A DNA stretch of 64,000 nucleotides from JAWXBK01 sp034439975 (GCA_034439975.1 JAWXBK010000020.1:12485-76484), one strand, 5' to 3'; positions 9,442-18,172 are shown, numbered from the stretch's first letter. A program made the numbers and translations. Notes: generated by a model from the letters alone, not told the origin.

Positions 9442-10983
9442 ATGCCTGCCCGCATCACCCTCTCGCCCGGCGCGCTGACGCTCGCCGATCTGCGTGCGCT
9501 CGAAGATCCGGCCTGCACGGTCGCGATCGCCGACGAAGGCCGCACGCGGATGCAACGCGGCTCGAAAATACTCGGCGAGAAACTCGCCGCCGGCAAACTG
9601 GTCTACAGCGTCAATACCGGGTTCGGCCCGCTGTCGGGCACGCGCATCGCCGACGACAAGCTCGGTGAGTTGCAGCTCCGGCTGATCCTGTCGAACTCGA
9701 CCGGTGTCGGCAAACCGCTGGCCGAGAAGATCGTGCGCCGCATCATGGTGCTGAAGCTGGCCGCGTTACTGCCGGGCACGACCGGCGTACGCGTCGAGCT
9801 GGCCGAGGCCATCCTCGCGCTGCTCAACGCCGGCATCCATCCCGTGATTCCGGAAAAGGGGTCGGTTGGCGCGTCGGGCGATCTGGCGCCACTCGCCCAT
9901 CTCGGTGCCGGGCTGATCGGCATCGGCGAGGTGTTTCACAAGGGCACGCGGAAGCCGGCCGTCGAGGCACTGAAAGCGGCGGGACTAGCGCCGTTCGTGC
10001 TTGGTCCAAAGGAAGGCGCTGCGATCGTCAACGGTACGCAGGTATCGACCGCACTCGCGGTCGAAGGCCTGTTCCGCACCGAAGAATGTTTTGCCGCCGC
10101 TCTGGTCGCGGGCGCGATGAGCGTCGAGGCGAGCCGCGGTTCGGCCGGCGCACTCGATGCCCGCATCCATGAGTGGCGCGGCCAGCCCGGCCAGCAGGCG
10201 GTTGCTGCGGCGCTGCGCGGCCTCCTCGACGGGAGCGCCATACAGGCTGCCGGCAGCCCGCGCATCCAGGATCCCTATTGCCTGCGCTGTCAGCCGCAGG
10301 TGATGGGCGCCGCCCTCGATCTCATCCGAAACACGGCCGAAACCTTGCGGCACGAGCTCAATGCCGTCAGCGACAATCCGCTGATCTGCCTCGAGACCGG
10401 TGATGTATTGTTTGGCGGCAATTTCCATGCGCAGCCGATCGGTCTTGCCGCCGACAGTCTTGCTTTGGCCATTGCGGAAACCGGATCGATCTCTGAACGG
10501 CGCATCGCCTTCCTGGTCGATGCTCATATGAGCGGCCTGCCGGCGTTTCTGGTCGAAGAAGGCGGGCTCAACTCTGGCTTCATGCTGGCGCAGGTGACCG
10601 CTGCGGCGCTCGTCAGCGAGAACAAGGCGATGGCGCATCCCGGCAGCATCGACAGCATCCCGACCGGCGCCAATTATGAAGACTATGTTTCGATGGCGAC
10701 CTATGCGGCACGGCGCACCGGCGATATGGCAGAGAACCTGCGCCACATCATCGCGATCGAGCTGTTGGCCGGCTGTCAGGGGCTTGAGTTCCGCCGCCCG
10801 ACGCGCAGCAGCGACATACTCGAAAGCGTATTCGGCACGGTTCGAAAACAGGTCGCGAAATGGGATCAGGACCGTTTCTTCAAGCCGGACCTCGATGCGG
10901 CCGCATCTTTGATCGGGACCGCATCGCTCATTCCCGATCCGGCACGCGCGGTGCTGCCGAGCATGAACGGTAACGCCGGCTAA
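9442..10983 (+). CDS. Aromatic amino acid lyase, histidine ammonia-lyase-like with altered substrate pocket
   Basis: A 513-residue cytoplasmic MIO enzyme similar in length and overall sequence to HutH. YSVNTGFG carries the catalytic Tyr (about residue 56). GSVGASGDLAPL contains Ala144-Ser145-Gly146, which cyclise to the electrophilic MIO group. IVNGTQ, QDPYCLRCQPQ, AVSDNPL and GGNFHAQP are all present. Two usually fixed positions differ: the Ser-His pair that reads the imidazole side chain in HutH is Ser84-Asn85, and the Asn-Gln-Glu-Asp-His segment is NYEDY (411-415). No hutU, hutI or hutG lies in the window. AAGGA precedes the ATG, and a short hairpin (9390-9405) lies in the leader. The enzyme very likely removes an amine from an amino-acid-like substrate, but histidine is doubtful. 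Confidence 0.85.
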   Translation: MPARITLSPGALTLADLRALEDPACTVAIADEGRTRMQRGSKILGEKLAAGKLVYSVNTGFGPLSGTRIADDKLGELQLRLILSNSTGVGKPLAEKIVRRIMVLKLAALLPGTTGVRVELAEAILALLNAGIHPVIPEKGSVGASGDLAPLAHLGAGLIGIGEVFHKGTRKPAVEALKAAGLAPFVLGPKEGAAIVNGTQVSTALAVEGLFRTEECFAAALVAGAMSVEASRGSAGALDARIHEWRGQPGQQAVAAALRGLLDGSAIQAAGSPRIQDPYCLRCQPQVMGAALDLIRNTAETLRHELNAVSDNPLICLETGDVLFGGNFHAQPIGLAADSLALAIAETGSISERRIAFLVDAHMSGLPAFLVEEGGLNSGFMLAQVTAAALVSENKAMAHPGSIDSIPTGANYEDYVSMATYAARRTGDMAENLRHIIAIELLAGCQGLEFRRPTRSSDILESVFGTVRKQVAKWDQDRFFKPDLDAAASLIGTASLIPDPARAVLPSMNGNAG

Positions 10984-11014
10984 TCCCGCAACGCTCCACA
11001 AAGGCAAGGCCACC

Positions 11015-11554
11015 ATGATCGGTGAGAAGACGAAGGAAGTCGAAAATTTCTGGCAGGAGGCCCGCCGCAAGCACAAGATCGCCACCAACGACTATCATGC
11101 CTGCACACTCGGTCATCCGGATGCGTTCGATCCCGACGTGCCGAGCCTCGATCTCTCGGATCAGCCGCGTCTGATCGGCAAGAATCAGAAACGCGGCACG
11201 GCACATCTCGCGCGCGAATTCGAGGCGAACAAGATCTCGCGCCGCAAGGTCGGCGACTACTGGATCATTCTCGACTACGACAACGCGCCCTTGTTTCTGG
11301 TGCAGGTGACCGAAGTCGAGGTGACGCCGTTCAACAACGTGACGGAAACCTGGGCCGCGGTCGAAGGCGAAGGCGACAGCAGCCTCGCCTGGTGGGCCGA
11401 TGCGCATTACGAGTACTACACGCGGCAGTGCAAACCGCTGGGTATCATTTGGCGCGACGATCTACCGGTCGTCTGCGAGACCTGGAAAGTGATCGAGCCG
11501 GCCGAACGCGGGCGCGCGGCGATGAACGCCAAACCGCGCCAGAAAGCACCATAA
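11015..11554 (+). CDS. ASCH-domain protein, second copy
   Basis: A 179-residue paralogue of the ASCH protein at 8849. About half of the aligned residues are identical by eye, from the shared start (MIG-KTK, then FWQ and RR-HKI-TNDYH) through RRKVGDYW, PLFLV, EGEG and PVVCET. It differs mainly by a basic C-terminal tail of about 16 residues. It begins 31 bases after the lyase stop, so it is almost certainly co-transcribed with it. Two copies flanking one lyase suggest gene duplication, either for a heteromeric partner or for two related ligands. It ends nine bases before the convergent transporter operon. No enzymatic role can be assigned. Confidence 0.8.
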   Translation: MIGEKTKEVENFWQEARRKHKIATNDYHACTLGHPDAFDPDVPSLDLSDQPRLIGKNQKRGTAHLAREFEANKISRRKVGDYWIILDYDNAPLFLVQVTEVEVTPFNNVTETWAAVEGEGDSSLAWWADAHYEYYTRQCKPLGIIWRDDLPVVCETWKVIEPAERGRAAMNAKPRQKAP

Positions 11555-11563
11555 GCGGGACGA

Positions 11564-12661
11564 TCAGTTTGTCCCGGGCAGCAGATAGGTATCGGCGCTC
11601 GACCAGGAGAGATTGAGTTGCGATCCGATCGTCGTGGCCGTTTCGTCGACCTGCGAACTCGCCTTCTGCACCCGAAACTCGACGCCCTGATCGGTTTCGA
11701 CGAAGAGCTGCGCAACGGCCCCTGAAAACTCGGCGGCAACGACGCGGCCGGTCACGTGGTTCTTGTCGGACGGAGAACCGCCGGCGATCGCGATCTTGTC
11801 CGCCCCGATGATGAAGATGGCGGACTCTCCAACCCGGATCGCACGATCGGCCGGCAGATCGACCTCGAAGTTACCCGACGGTGTAGCGATTGTCGCACGG
11901 CCCGCGGCAAGCGTTGCTACATTGCCGGCGATGACATTGTTCGCGCCGACGAATTCGGCGACGAACCGGCTTTGCGGCTTGCGGTAGACCTCGTGCGGCG
12001 TACCGATCTGTTCGATCCGCCCCTCATTCATGATCACGATGCGGTCGGCCATCGCCATCGCCTCGGACTGATTATGCGTCACATAGACGAAGGTGATGCC
12101 TAGTTCGTGATGCAGGCGCCGTAGCTCGCGCTGCATCGAACGGCCGATTTTCGCATCGAGTGCGCCGAGCGGTTCGTCGAGCAACAGGGTCTTCGGGTCG
12201 AGCACGATCGCGCGCGCAAGGCCGACGCGCTGCTTCTGACCACCGGAAAGCTGCAGCACCGAGCGACCCTCCATACCGGCGAGACCGACGGTCTGAACCA
12301 CGTTCCTGACCCGGACATCGCGTTCGGCACGCGGCACGCCGCGCATTCGCAGTCCGTACTCGATATTCTGTGCGACGTTCATATGCGGAAACAGCGTAAA
12401 GTTCTGCCAGACCAGCGGCGTGTCGCGCCGCCACGGCTTCACATCGTTGACACGCTTGCCGTCGATGAAAATGTCACCGCCGCTGGGTTTCTCGAGGCCT
12501 GCGATCATGCGCAGCGTTGAGGTCTTGCCGCAGCCGGACGGACCGATGATGGCCAGGAACTCGCCATCCTGCACCTCGAGATCGATGCCGCGCACGGCTT
12601 CGACCGAGCCGTAGCTCTTGGTCACGTTCGATAAAGCGATGATCGGGGCGTTTGCCATCAA
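11564..12661 (-). CDS. ABC transporter ATP-binding protein, PotA-like
   Basis: A 365-residue ATPase. Walker A is GPSGCGKTS (residues 40-48), the Q-loop lies in WQNFTLFPH, the signature is LSGGQKQR, Walker B is TLLLDEP and the switch His is in THNQSEAMA. The last third is a TOBE-type regulatory domain, as in polyamine/sugar/iron importers (PotA/MalK group). It overlaps the upstream permease gene by four bases, so it is the last gene of a substrate-binding protein-permease-permease-ATPase operon. The operon ends tail-to-tail with the lyase operon, only nine bases away. Confidence 0.9.
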   Translation of the reverse strand: MMANAPIIALSNVTKSYGSVEAVRGIDLEVQDGEFLAIIGPSGCGKTSTLRMIAGLEKPSGGDIFIDGKRVNDVKPWRRDTPLVWQNFTLFPHMNVAQNIEYGLRMRGVPRAERDVRVRNVVQTVGLAGMEGRSVLQLSGGQKQRVGLARAIVLDPKTLLLDEPLGALDAKIGRSMQRELRRLHHELGITFVYVTHNQSEAMAMADRIVIMNEGRIEQIGTPHEVYRKPQSRFVAEFVGANNVIAGNVATLAAGRATIATPSGNFEVDLPADRAIRVGESAIFIIGADKIAIAGGSPSDKNHVTGRVVAAEFSGAVAQLFVETDQGVEFRVQKASSQVDETATTIGSQLNLSWSSADTYLLPGTN

Positions 12662-13476
12662 TGGGTCTCATATCTGCGTTTGAAGTCCTGCCGGTATTTT
12701 TTGCCGGCGCGGAAGATGAGGAATTCCGCCAGGATGACGACGGAGATCGAGACGCCGAAGGCGAGCGTACCGATCGCGTTCACATGCGCGCTGATCTGCC
12801 CCTGGAATTTGACCCAGAGATAGACCGGCAAGGTGACTTCGATTCCCGACACCAGCCAGGCGACGATGAATTCGTCCCACGACACGACCATCGACAACAG
12901 AAAGGCGGCCGCGACCGCGGCACTGGCCTGCGGCAGGACGACAGTGCGAATGGCATGCCATTCGTTGGCGCCGAGATTCCACGCCGCCTGTTCGAGATTG
13001 GGATCGAGATCGTTGAGCCGAAGCCGCATGATGCCGAACGCAAAGGGCGCGGTCAGCACGACATGCGCGAGGACGACCGAGAACAGGCTCTTGGTCAGGC
13101 CGAGTTCGCGGAAATAAATCAACATGATGAGCGCCAGAATGACGAGCGGAATGCAGGGCGGCGCCACGATAAAGGCGATGTAGGCATTCTTACCGGGGAA
13201 CTCCCAGCGATTGACGAAATAGGCGGCCGCGCATCCGAGCGGCGTCGCGATGGCGGCCGACGCGGTTGCCACGAACAGGCTGTTCTTGATGACGCCAATC
13301 ACCTGCGGGTCGCTCAACGCCGAAAACCATGTCAGCGAGAAGCCCTGCCAGGGCAGATAGGGAAAGCGGCTTTCGTTGAACGCGAAGACGATCATCGTCA
13401 CGAACGGCGCGAAGATGAACGCAAAGGCCAGAAACATATAAAAACCGAGGCCGAGTTTGATCAGGCGGTCGATCAT
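12658..13476 (-). CDS. ABC transporter permease, PotC-like
   Basis: A 272-residue inner-membrane permease with about six helices. The cytoplasmic EAA loop that docks to the ATPase reads QAAWNLGANEWHAIRTVVLP in the second half. Its size and pattern fit the PotC component of spermidine/putrescine-type importers. It overlaps the ATPase gene and the upstream permease gene by four bases each, showing tight translational coupling. Confidence 0.88.
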   Translation of the reverse strand: MIDRLIKLGLGFYMFLAFAFIFAPFVTMIVFAFNESRFPYLPWQGFSLTWFSALSDPQVIGVIKNSLFVATASAAIATPLGCAAAYFVNRWEFPGKNAYIAFIVAPPCIPLVILALIMLIYFRELGLTKSLFSVVLAHVVLTAPFAFGIMRLRLNDLDPNLEQAAWNLGANEWHAIRTVVLPQASAAVAAAFLLSMVVSWDEFIVAWLVSGIEVTLPVYLWVKFQGQISAHVNAIGTLAFGVSISVVILAEFLIFRAGKKYRQDFKRRYETH

Positions 13477-14345
13477 CGCGGATTGCTCCGTGGCGGAAAC
13501 GCATAGCGGAAGGCGACGAAGAAGACCGCCATCAGCGTCAGAATCATGACTACCGATATGACCGAAGCGCGCGGAAAGTCCGACTGACCCTGAATCGTGT
13601 TGATGATGAGAATGCTGAGGGTCGGGCGCCCGCCGCTGCCTAGATAAGACGGCGCGATATAGTCGCCCATCGCCAGCATGAAGCCGAACGCAAATCCCAG
13701 GATCAGGCCGCTGCGCGCCATCGGGATGACGACCGTCACGATCGAACGGAGGCGTCCGGCACCGAGATTGTTCGCGGCTTCGAGATAGTCGCGGCTGATG
13801 TACATCAGGCTCAGAAGCTGAACCAGCGCCACCAGTGGGAAGAAGTATCCCATATAGCCGACCAAAGTCGGAGCGAACGAACCCTGGAATCCCACCAACG
13901 ACAAGCCGAACACCGAGAGCGCCGAATTGACGATGCCGTCGTCCTCCAGCATGAAGCGCCAGGAGTAACTGCGGACGTAATAGTTGGTGAAGTAAGGCAG
14001 GATCAGCAGCATGAAGGCGATGCGCTGCGTCCGCGGCGAGCTCTTGAAGGCGAGCGCATAGGATAGCGGGAACGCCAAGACCGTCGCGAGCACGGCCGCA
14101 AAGGCGGCGTAGAGAATGGTCCGGAAATAGATCGTGTAGAACAGTTTCGAGCTGAGGATGCTCGTCCAGTTGCCCCAGTTATAGTCGGCAACCAGCCGGT
14201 AGTTCTGCACCGTCCAGAATGTCATCAGGATCAGGAGAACGCCGGCGCCGAGAAAGAAGATGAGCTGCCAGGCAAGCATCGGCCCGCCCGTCAGAACAAA
14301 TGACGGGGTGATGCGAAAATCTTTCAGCGATCGACGCACAGGCAC
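13473..14345 (-). CDS. ABC transporter permease, PotB-like
   Basis: A 290-residue permease with about six hydrophobic helices and an EAA loop reading LEAANNLGAGRLRSIVTVVI. It pairs with the PotC-like permease downstream to form the transmembrane channel. It begins 98 bases after the substrate-binding protein gene and overlaps the next permease gene by four bases. Confidence 0.88.
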   Translation of the reverse strand: MPVRRSLKDFRITPSFVLTGGPMLAWQLIFFLGAGVLLILMTFWTVQNYRLVADYNWGNWTSILSSKLFYTIYFRTILYAAFAAVLATVLAFPLSYALAFKSSPRTQRIAFMLLILPYFTNYYVRSYSWRFMLEDDGIVNSALSVFGLSLVGFQGSFAPTLVGYMGYFFPLVALVQLLSLMYISRDYLEAANNLGAGRLRSIVTVVIPMARSGLILGFAFGFMLAMGDYIAPSYLGSGGRPTLSILIINTIQGQSDFPRASVISVVMILTLMAVFFVAFRYAFPPRSNPR

Positions 14346-14443
14346 GACCCCGAACCTTCCCCGCCTCGATACGGATACTCATCCGAATACGATCGACACG
14401 CCAGCAGCACAGGGATACTGCCGGCGCATCGATCGTCAGAGGC

Positions 14444-15661
14444 TTACATGTTTTTGAATTCCTGCCACAGATTCGCCCAGTCGGTCACAGACTGGTCGGC
14501 AGGCAGGCTGCGGATCACGATGCGGCCTTCGCGCCACGCTGTGATCGCGTTCGGATCGTCGAGGCTGTTCATCTTCAGCCGTTCCGCCCATTCCGGCATA
14601 TCGCGCTGCAGGACTTCCCACGCTCGCTGATTGGCAGCGACCGCGGTATAGGCGGGCTTGGTGGCGAACTTCGCCTGGGCTTCCGCCGAGAGGCAGTAAT
14701 CGACGAACTTCTTCGCGGCATCCACTTTGGTTGTGCCTTCGCAGATCGAGATCAGTTCGCCCCAGAGATAGCCGCCTTCTTTCGGAATGGCCGTCGCGAC
14801 CGGCACGCCCTGGTCGACGAGAATCTGCGTCGCCCAGTCGCCGCCGCCCGGTTGCAGCCAGATCGAACCGTTGGCAAAGCCGGAGAACAGACCGGCATAT
14901 TCGAGGAAGCCGCTGAACTGCGGACGAACTTCCTGGAGCGTGCCGCGCAGCCGCTCGAACTCTTCGTCGGTAATGATGTACGGATTGCGTCCGTCGGCGG
15001 GCGCGTTGCCCGAGAGGATGCTGAGGCTGCCCAGCGCATTGCCCCACCAGTCGTTCGACGCGACCTTGCCGGCCAAACGCGGATCGCGAATGATCTCGTA
15101 GGACGAAAGATCTTCCTCCGACAATTTGTCGGTGCGATAGCTGAGTCCGTTGAATCCGAACTCGTACAGGATTGCGTGATACTTGCCGTCGACGTTCCAG
15201 CCGATGTCCTGCTTGAACTCCGGCAGATATTCGTTCCAACCGGCATATTCCTCCGGGTCGAGCTCCATCAGCGTGCCAGACGCGACGAACTCCGGCACGA
15301 ACTCGCCCGACACGGAGGCGATGTCGTAAAGTCCCGGGTTCTGTGTGAGCTCCACCAGGCCCAGATCGCCGGCGGCATATTCCTTCGCCCGGATCGTGAT
15401 ACCGGTCTCTTCCTGGAACGCGTCGATGACATAGGGATCGCTATGCCCGGCCCAGGTCAGCCAGTTGAGTGTCGTCTCTTCGGCCCGGGTAAACACGCTC
15501 GGCGCGACCGACCCGACCGCGGCAAGGCCGAATGTCGCAGCACCGGCTTTCAGAACGGACCGACGGTCCGCCTTCAACGATGTCGTTTGGCCCGATGTGG
15601 CTGATTTGGGTGTCCGGCGCCGGCTGACCCGGTTGGACGATGACTTCTTGTTCCCGCTCAT
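14444..15661 (-). CDS. Periplasmic substrate-binding protein, PotD-like, Tat-exported
   Basis: A 405-residue extracellular solute-binding protein of the family 1/PotD type. The N terminus holds a twin-arginine signal: Arg33-Arg34 in DRRSVLKAG, then a hydrophobic stretch ending near VAPSVFTRA, which implies folding before export. The mature part begins TLNWLTWAGHSDP and keeps the lobe organisation of polyamine- and opine-binding proteins. The ligand is not readable; PotD-type proteins bind polyamines, but many relatives bind other cationic or amino-acid-like compounds. GGGAGG precedes the ATG with good spacing. It is the first gene of the importer operon and is divergent from the LysR-type regulator. 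Confidence 0.87.
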   Translation of the reverse strand: MSGNKKSSSNRVSRRRTPKSATSGQTTSLKADRRSVLKAGAATFGLAAVGSVAPSVFTRAEETTLNWLTWAGHSDPYVIDAFQEETGITIRAKEYAAGDLGLVELTQNPGLYDIASVSGEFVPEFVASGTLMELDPEEYAGWNEYLPEFKQDIGWNVDGKYHAILYEFGFNGLSYRTDKLSEEDLSSYEIIRDPRLAGKVASNDWWGNALGSLSILSGNAPADGRNPYIITDEEFERLRGTLQEVRPQFSGFLEYAGLFSGFANGSIWLQPGGGDWATQILVDQGVPVATAIPKEGGYLWGELISICEGTTKVDAAKKFVDYCLSAEAQAKFATKPAYTAVAANQRAWEVLQRDMPEWAERLKMNSLDDPNAITAWREGRIVIRSLPADQSVTDWANLWQEFKNM

Positions 15662-16008
15662 CGACTAACGCCTCCCTCATTTCTCTGGTTTGTCGTTCAA
15701 CTCCGTATCGCGCTGTCCCCCCGGCTGGTATCCGGCTCTCCGGCCCAAGCTCTTTTGTTTACGCTTTTTAAGTGTATTTAGATAATTTAATACAATTTCA
15801 CTGTGGATGGCAGAGCATATATCATATATTTGCGATTGCCCACCAATTGGTTGCCATCAGTTGGGAACCAAATGCCAGCAGGGGCAAAGGAGTTTTTTTG
15901 AGCCCGGTTACGAGAAATTTTGGATATCCGAGGCGGCCGCGCTTTTAACTAGACGCTGCGCCGCGGGGTTCCAGAAAACAGCCATGTCGACAGCGGAGGT
16001 GACGCGCC
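15662..16008. other. AT-rich divergent promoter region between importer operon and LysR-type gene
   Basis: This 347-base region separates the substrate-binding protein gene (leftward) from the regulator gene (rightward). Its centre (about 15755-15900) is unusually AT-rich for this genome, as expected of promoter DNA. It holds the inverted repeat at 15773-15794 described separately. No RNA gene was seen, and I could not fix the two promoters with confidence. Confidence 0.6.
15773..15794. promoter_or_regulatory. Candidate LysR-type operator (inverted repeat)
   Basis: Perfect 6-base arms TGTATT and AATACA flank a 10-base AT-rich spacer. The repeat contains the T-N11-A core typical of LysR-type binding sites and lies in the divergent promoter region between the importer operon and the regulator gene. 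That placement suggests that the regulator controls the importer and itself. Confidence 0.5.
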
Positions 16009-16905
16009 ATGCATTCCGTCAGGCGACTGCCATCGTTGAACGCTCTCAAGACGTTCGAAGTCGTCGCCCGCCATCTGCATATGGGACATGCGGCAGCGGA
16101 ACTGCATGTCACCGATGGCGCCGTCAGCCATCAGGTTCGCTCGCTGGAATCGGAACTCGGCGTGCGGCTCTTTCAGCGCGGCCGTTCGACATTGACCCTC
16201 ACCCGCGAGGGCGAGCGTCTGTCGCCGCTCGTCCGGCGGGCCTTCGAATTGCTGAACTACGCGGTCCAGGGCGCCGAACTGCAAGCGATGGAAGCCGAGC
16301 TGACCATCGCCTGCGAACCGGCGATGGCGGCGAAGTGGCTGGCGCCGCGTCTCGGCAATTTTCTCGCCGCTTACCCCGATCTGCATGTCAGCCTGCAACC
16401 GCTCTGGGACATGAGCGCGCTGCTTCGCGGCGAAGTGGATGCAATGATCTGTTACGGCTCGACGGATCAACCGGGCTATCGCACAGAGCTGGTCGCCCAG
16501 CTCCATTTCTTCCCGGTGATGAGCCCGAGCCTTCAGGACGGGCCGAACCCGGTTCGAACGCCCAGGGATCTGATCCGCCATACCTTGTTGTACGAGCATG
16601 ACGAAACCGATTGGCATCAATGGCTGATCGCGAACGGCATCGATGCGGCGCAGGCGCGCGGTGTGCGGCTGACCAACGCGCATATGACCATGGACGCCGC
16701 GATCGCCGGATATGGCGTTGCGCTCGGCGATACCGTGCTGGCCGCGGCCGATCTTCAGAGCGGCCGGCTGGTGCGGCCGTTCCGTTCGACAATTCCAGCA
16801 CCTAAGCCTTACCAGCTCGTCACGGCCGAACAGCCCAGATCGGCCAAGGTCATGGCCTTCCGCAACTGGCTGATCGACGAGATCCGTCGCTATCCCGACC
16901 GATAG
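16009..16905 (+). CDS. LysR-family transcriptional regulator, GcvA-like
   Basis: A 298-residue regulator. Residues of about 8-66 form the winged helix-turn-helix (LNALKTFEVVARHLHMGHAA, then VSHQVRSLESELGVRLF). The rest is the two-lobed effector-binding domain, with sequence features of the GcvA subgroup, such as WLAPRLGNFLAAYPDL. It is divergent from the importer operon and separated from it by an AT-rich region holding a matching inverted repeat, so it most likely controls uptake and perhaps the convergent lyase operon as well. The inducer would be the transported compound or its product (inference). Confidence 0.88.
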   Translation: MHSVRRLPSLNALKTFEVVARHLHMGHAAAELHVTDGAVSHQVRSLESELGVRLFQRGRSTLTLTREGERLSPLVRRAFELLNYAVQGAELQAMEAELTIACEPAMAAKWLAPRLGNFLAAYPDLHVSLQPLWDMSALLRGEVDAMICYGSTDQPGYRTELVAQLHFFPVMSPSLQDGPNPVRTPRDLIRHTLLYEHDETDWHQWLIANGIDAAQARGVRLTNAHMTMDAAIAGYGVALGDTVLAAADLQSGRLVRPFRSTIPAPKPYQLVTAEQPRSAKVMAFRNWLIDEIRRYPDR

Positions 16906-17011
16906 CGGCCCGCCTTTCTGCACGCAGATTCGATTCCCGCGCGGTGGCGCAAGCGCGCCGTCGCCGGTACGATCCCATGAGCGCGAACGCGGCGATGCCG
17001 AAACAGTACAG

Positions 17012-17764
17012 TTACTGTGCGTCGTGGAAAATGATGCCGAGCGTGTGTCGGTTGCCGCTGCGCAACCGGCTGACGCCGTGGCGCATGTTGACGCGGTAAT
17101 CGCCTTTGGCGCCGCGAACCGGCCGGTTATGGACGGCAAACGCGACCGCGTCGCCCTGCCGCAGCGGCACCACCTCGACGCGGCTCTGCATGCGCGGGCG
17201 CTGTTCGGTCAGGACGAACTCGCCGCCGGTGAAGTCGCGATCCGGCTCGGACAGCAGAACGGCCACCTGAATGGGAAAGGCCAGCTCGCCATAGAGATCC
17301 TGATGCAGGCAGTTGAAATCGCCGGAACCGTATCGAAGCAACAGCGGCGTCGGGCGCGTCTGACCCGCCGCGTGGCAGAGTTTCAGGAACTCGGCGTGAT
17401 CGTCGGGATCGCGTCGATCGATCCCCATCCGCTCGTTCCATTGATTGGCGATCTTCGCGAGACGCGGATAAAGCGCAGTGCGCAACGCCGCGACGAGGCC
17501 GGGCAGCGGGTATTTGAAGTAACGATACTCGCCTTTGCCGAACCCGTGTCGCGCCATATGCACCTGGCTGCGAAAATGGGACTCCTGCGGATAGAGCGCG
17601 GCGAGCGCCGTACATTCGGCCGGCGTGAGAAACGACGGCAGGACGGCGCAGCCGAACCCGTTCAGCGCGGCCGCCAGCGCATGCCGGTCGAAATGGTCGA
17701 CCCTTGCTTCCGGATTTTCTTCCGCGCAGTCATGCGCGGGCCTTTGTGTGGGTGCGCCAAGCAT
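17012..17764 (-). CDS. 2-oxoglutarate/Fe(II)-dependent oxygenase
   Basis: A 250-residue cytoplasmic oxygenase with a prolyl-hydroxylase-like double-stranded beta-helix. The iron ligands can be read as His154-x-Asp156 (in CLHQDLYGE) and His229 (in MRHGVS), with Arg239 as the likely 2-oxoglutarate anchor. TGGEFVLTEQRPRMQSR is a conserved block in the alphaproteobacterial homologues I recall. The substrate is unknown; related proteins hydroxylate proline or protein side chains. I placed the start at ATG 17764, which gives the family length, though it lacks a clear ribosome-binding site and the frame stays open to 17923. It faces the LysR-type gene tail-to-tail and has no obvious operon partner. 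Confidence 0.78.
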   Translation of the reverse strand: MLGAPTQRPAHDCAEENPEARVDHFDRHALAAALNGFGCAVLPSFLTPAECTALAALYPQESHFRSQVHMARHGFGKGEYRYFKYPLPGLVAALRTALYPRLAKIANQWNERMGIDRRDPDDHAEFLKLCHAAGQTRPTPLLLRYGSGDFNCLHQDLYGELAFPIQVAVLLSEPDRDFTGGEFVLTEQRPRMQSRVEVVPLRQGDAVAFAVHNRPVRGAKGDYRVNMRHGVSRLRSGNRHTLGIIFHDAQ

Positions 17765-18025
17765 CGAAACAATGTGGGGAGCGAAGCCGATCCCGGCAGT
17801 CCGTTTCTTGCGCGGACGCGTTTGAAAACGGCCCATGCGCGGCGAACGGGCGCGCCGGCGGACACGTGTCGGCCGATCCGCGGACGAGCTGCACCAGGGG
17901 AGGGGCGCGGACGGTCGTTGCATCGACGGATCGCAGCCGCAGCGCGCAAGCTGCGCAAAACATCACTCAGCGTCGGATAATGTCCAACCTGTTCGCCGTT
18001 TGTGCCTTGATTGCGGTTGGAATAA

Positions 18026-18102
18026 TGGCGCGCCCGAGAAGATTCGAACTCCTAACCTTCTGATCCGTAGTCAGATGCTCTATCCAGTTGAGCTACGGGC
18101 GC
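18026..18102 (-). tRNA. tRNA-Arg (anticodon ACG)
   Basis: The minus strand folds as a full cloverleaf of 77 bases. The acceptor stem is GCGCCCG with CGGGCGC, the anticodon stem is TCTGA/TCAGA, and the loop CTACGGA gives anticodon ACG, which reads CGN arginine codons after deamination of A34. The T arm contains GTTCGAATC. Discriminator G and a genome-encoded CCA follow. Confidence 0.95.
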
Positions 18103-18143
18103 ACCGAGCGCGCCGGTTCGATGGACCGGGCGGAAGGCGGCGG

Positions 18144-18172
18144 ACCTTAAACGAGGCCCCCTACCCTGACAA
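18144..18172 (-). promoter_or_regulatory. Candidate sigma-70 promoter of tRNA-Arg
   Basis: On the minus strand TTGTCA is followed after 17 bases by TAAGGT. Transcription would begin about 35 bases before the mature tRNA 5' end. Confidence 0.55.

Noticed and set aside
9442..10983. Standard histidine utilisation (hut) operon
   Set aside because: No urocanase, imidazolonepropionase or formiminoglutamase gene lies anywhere in the window, and the substrate-pocket residues are not canonical.
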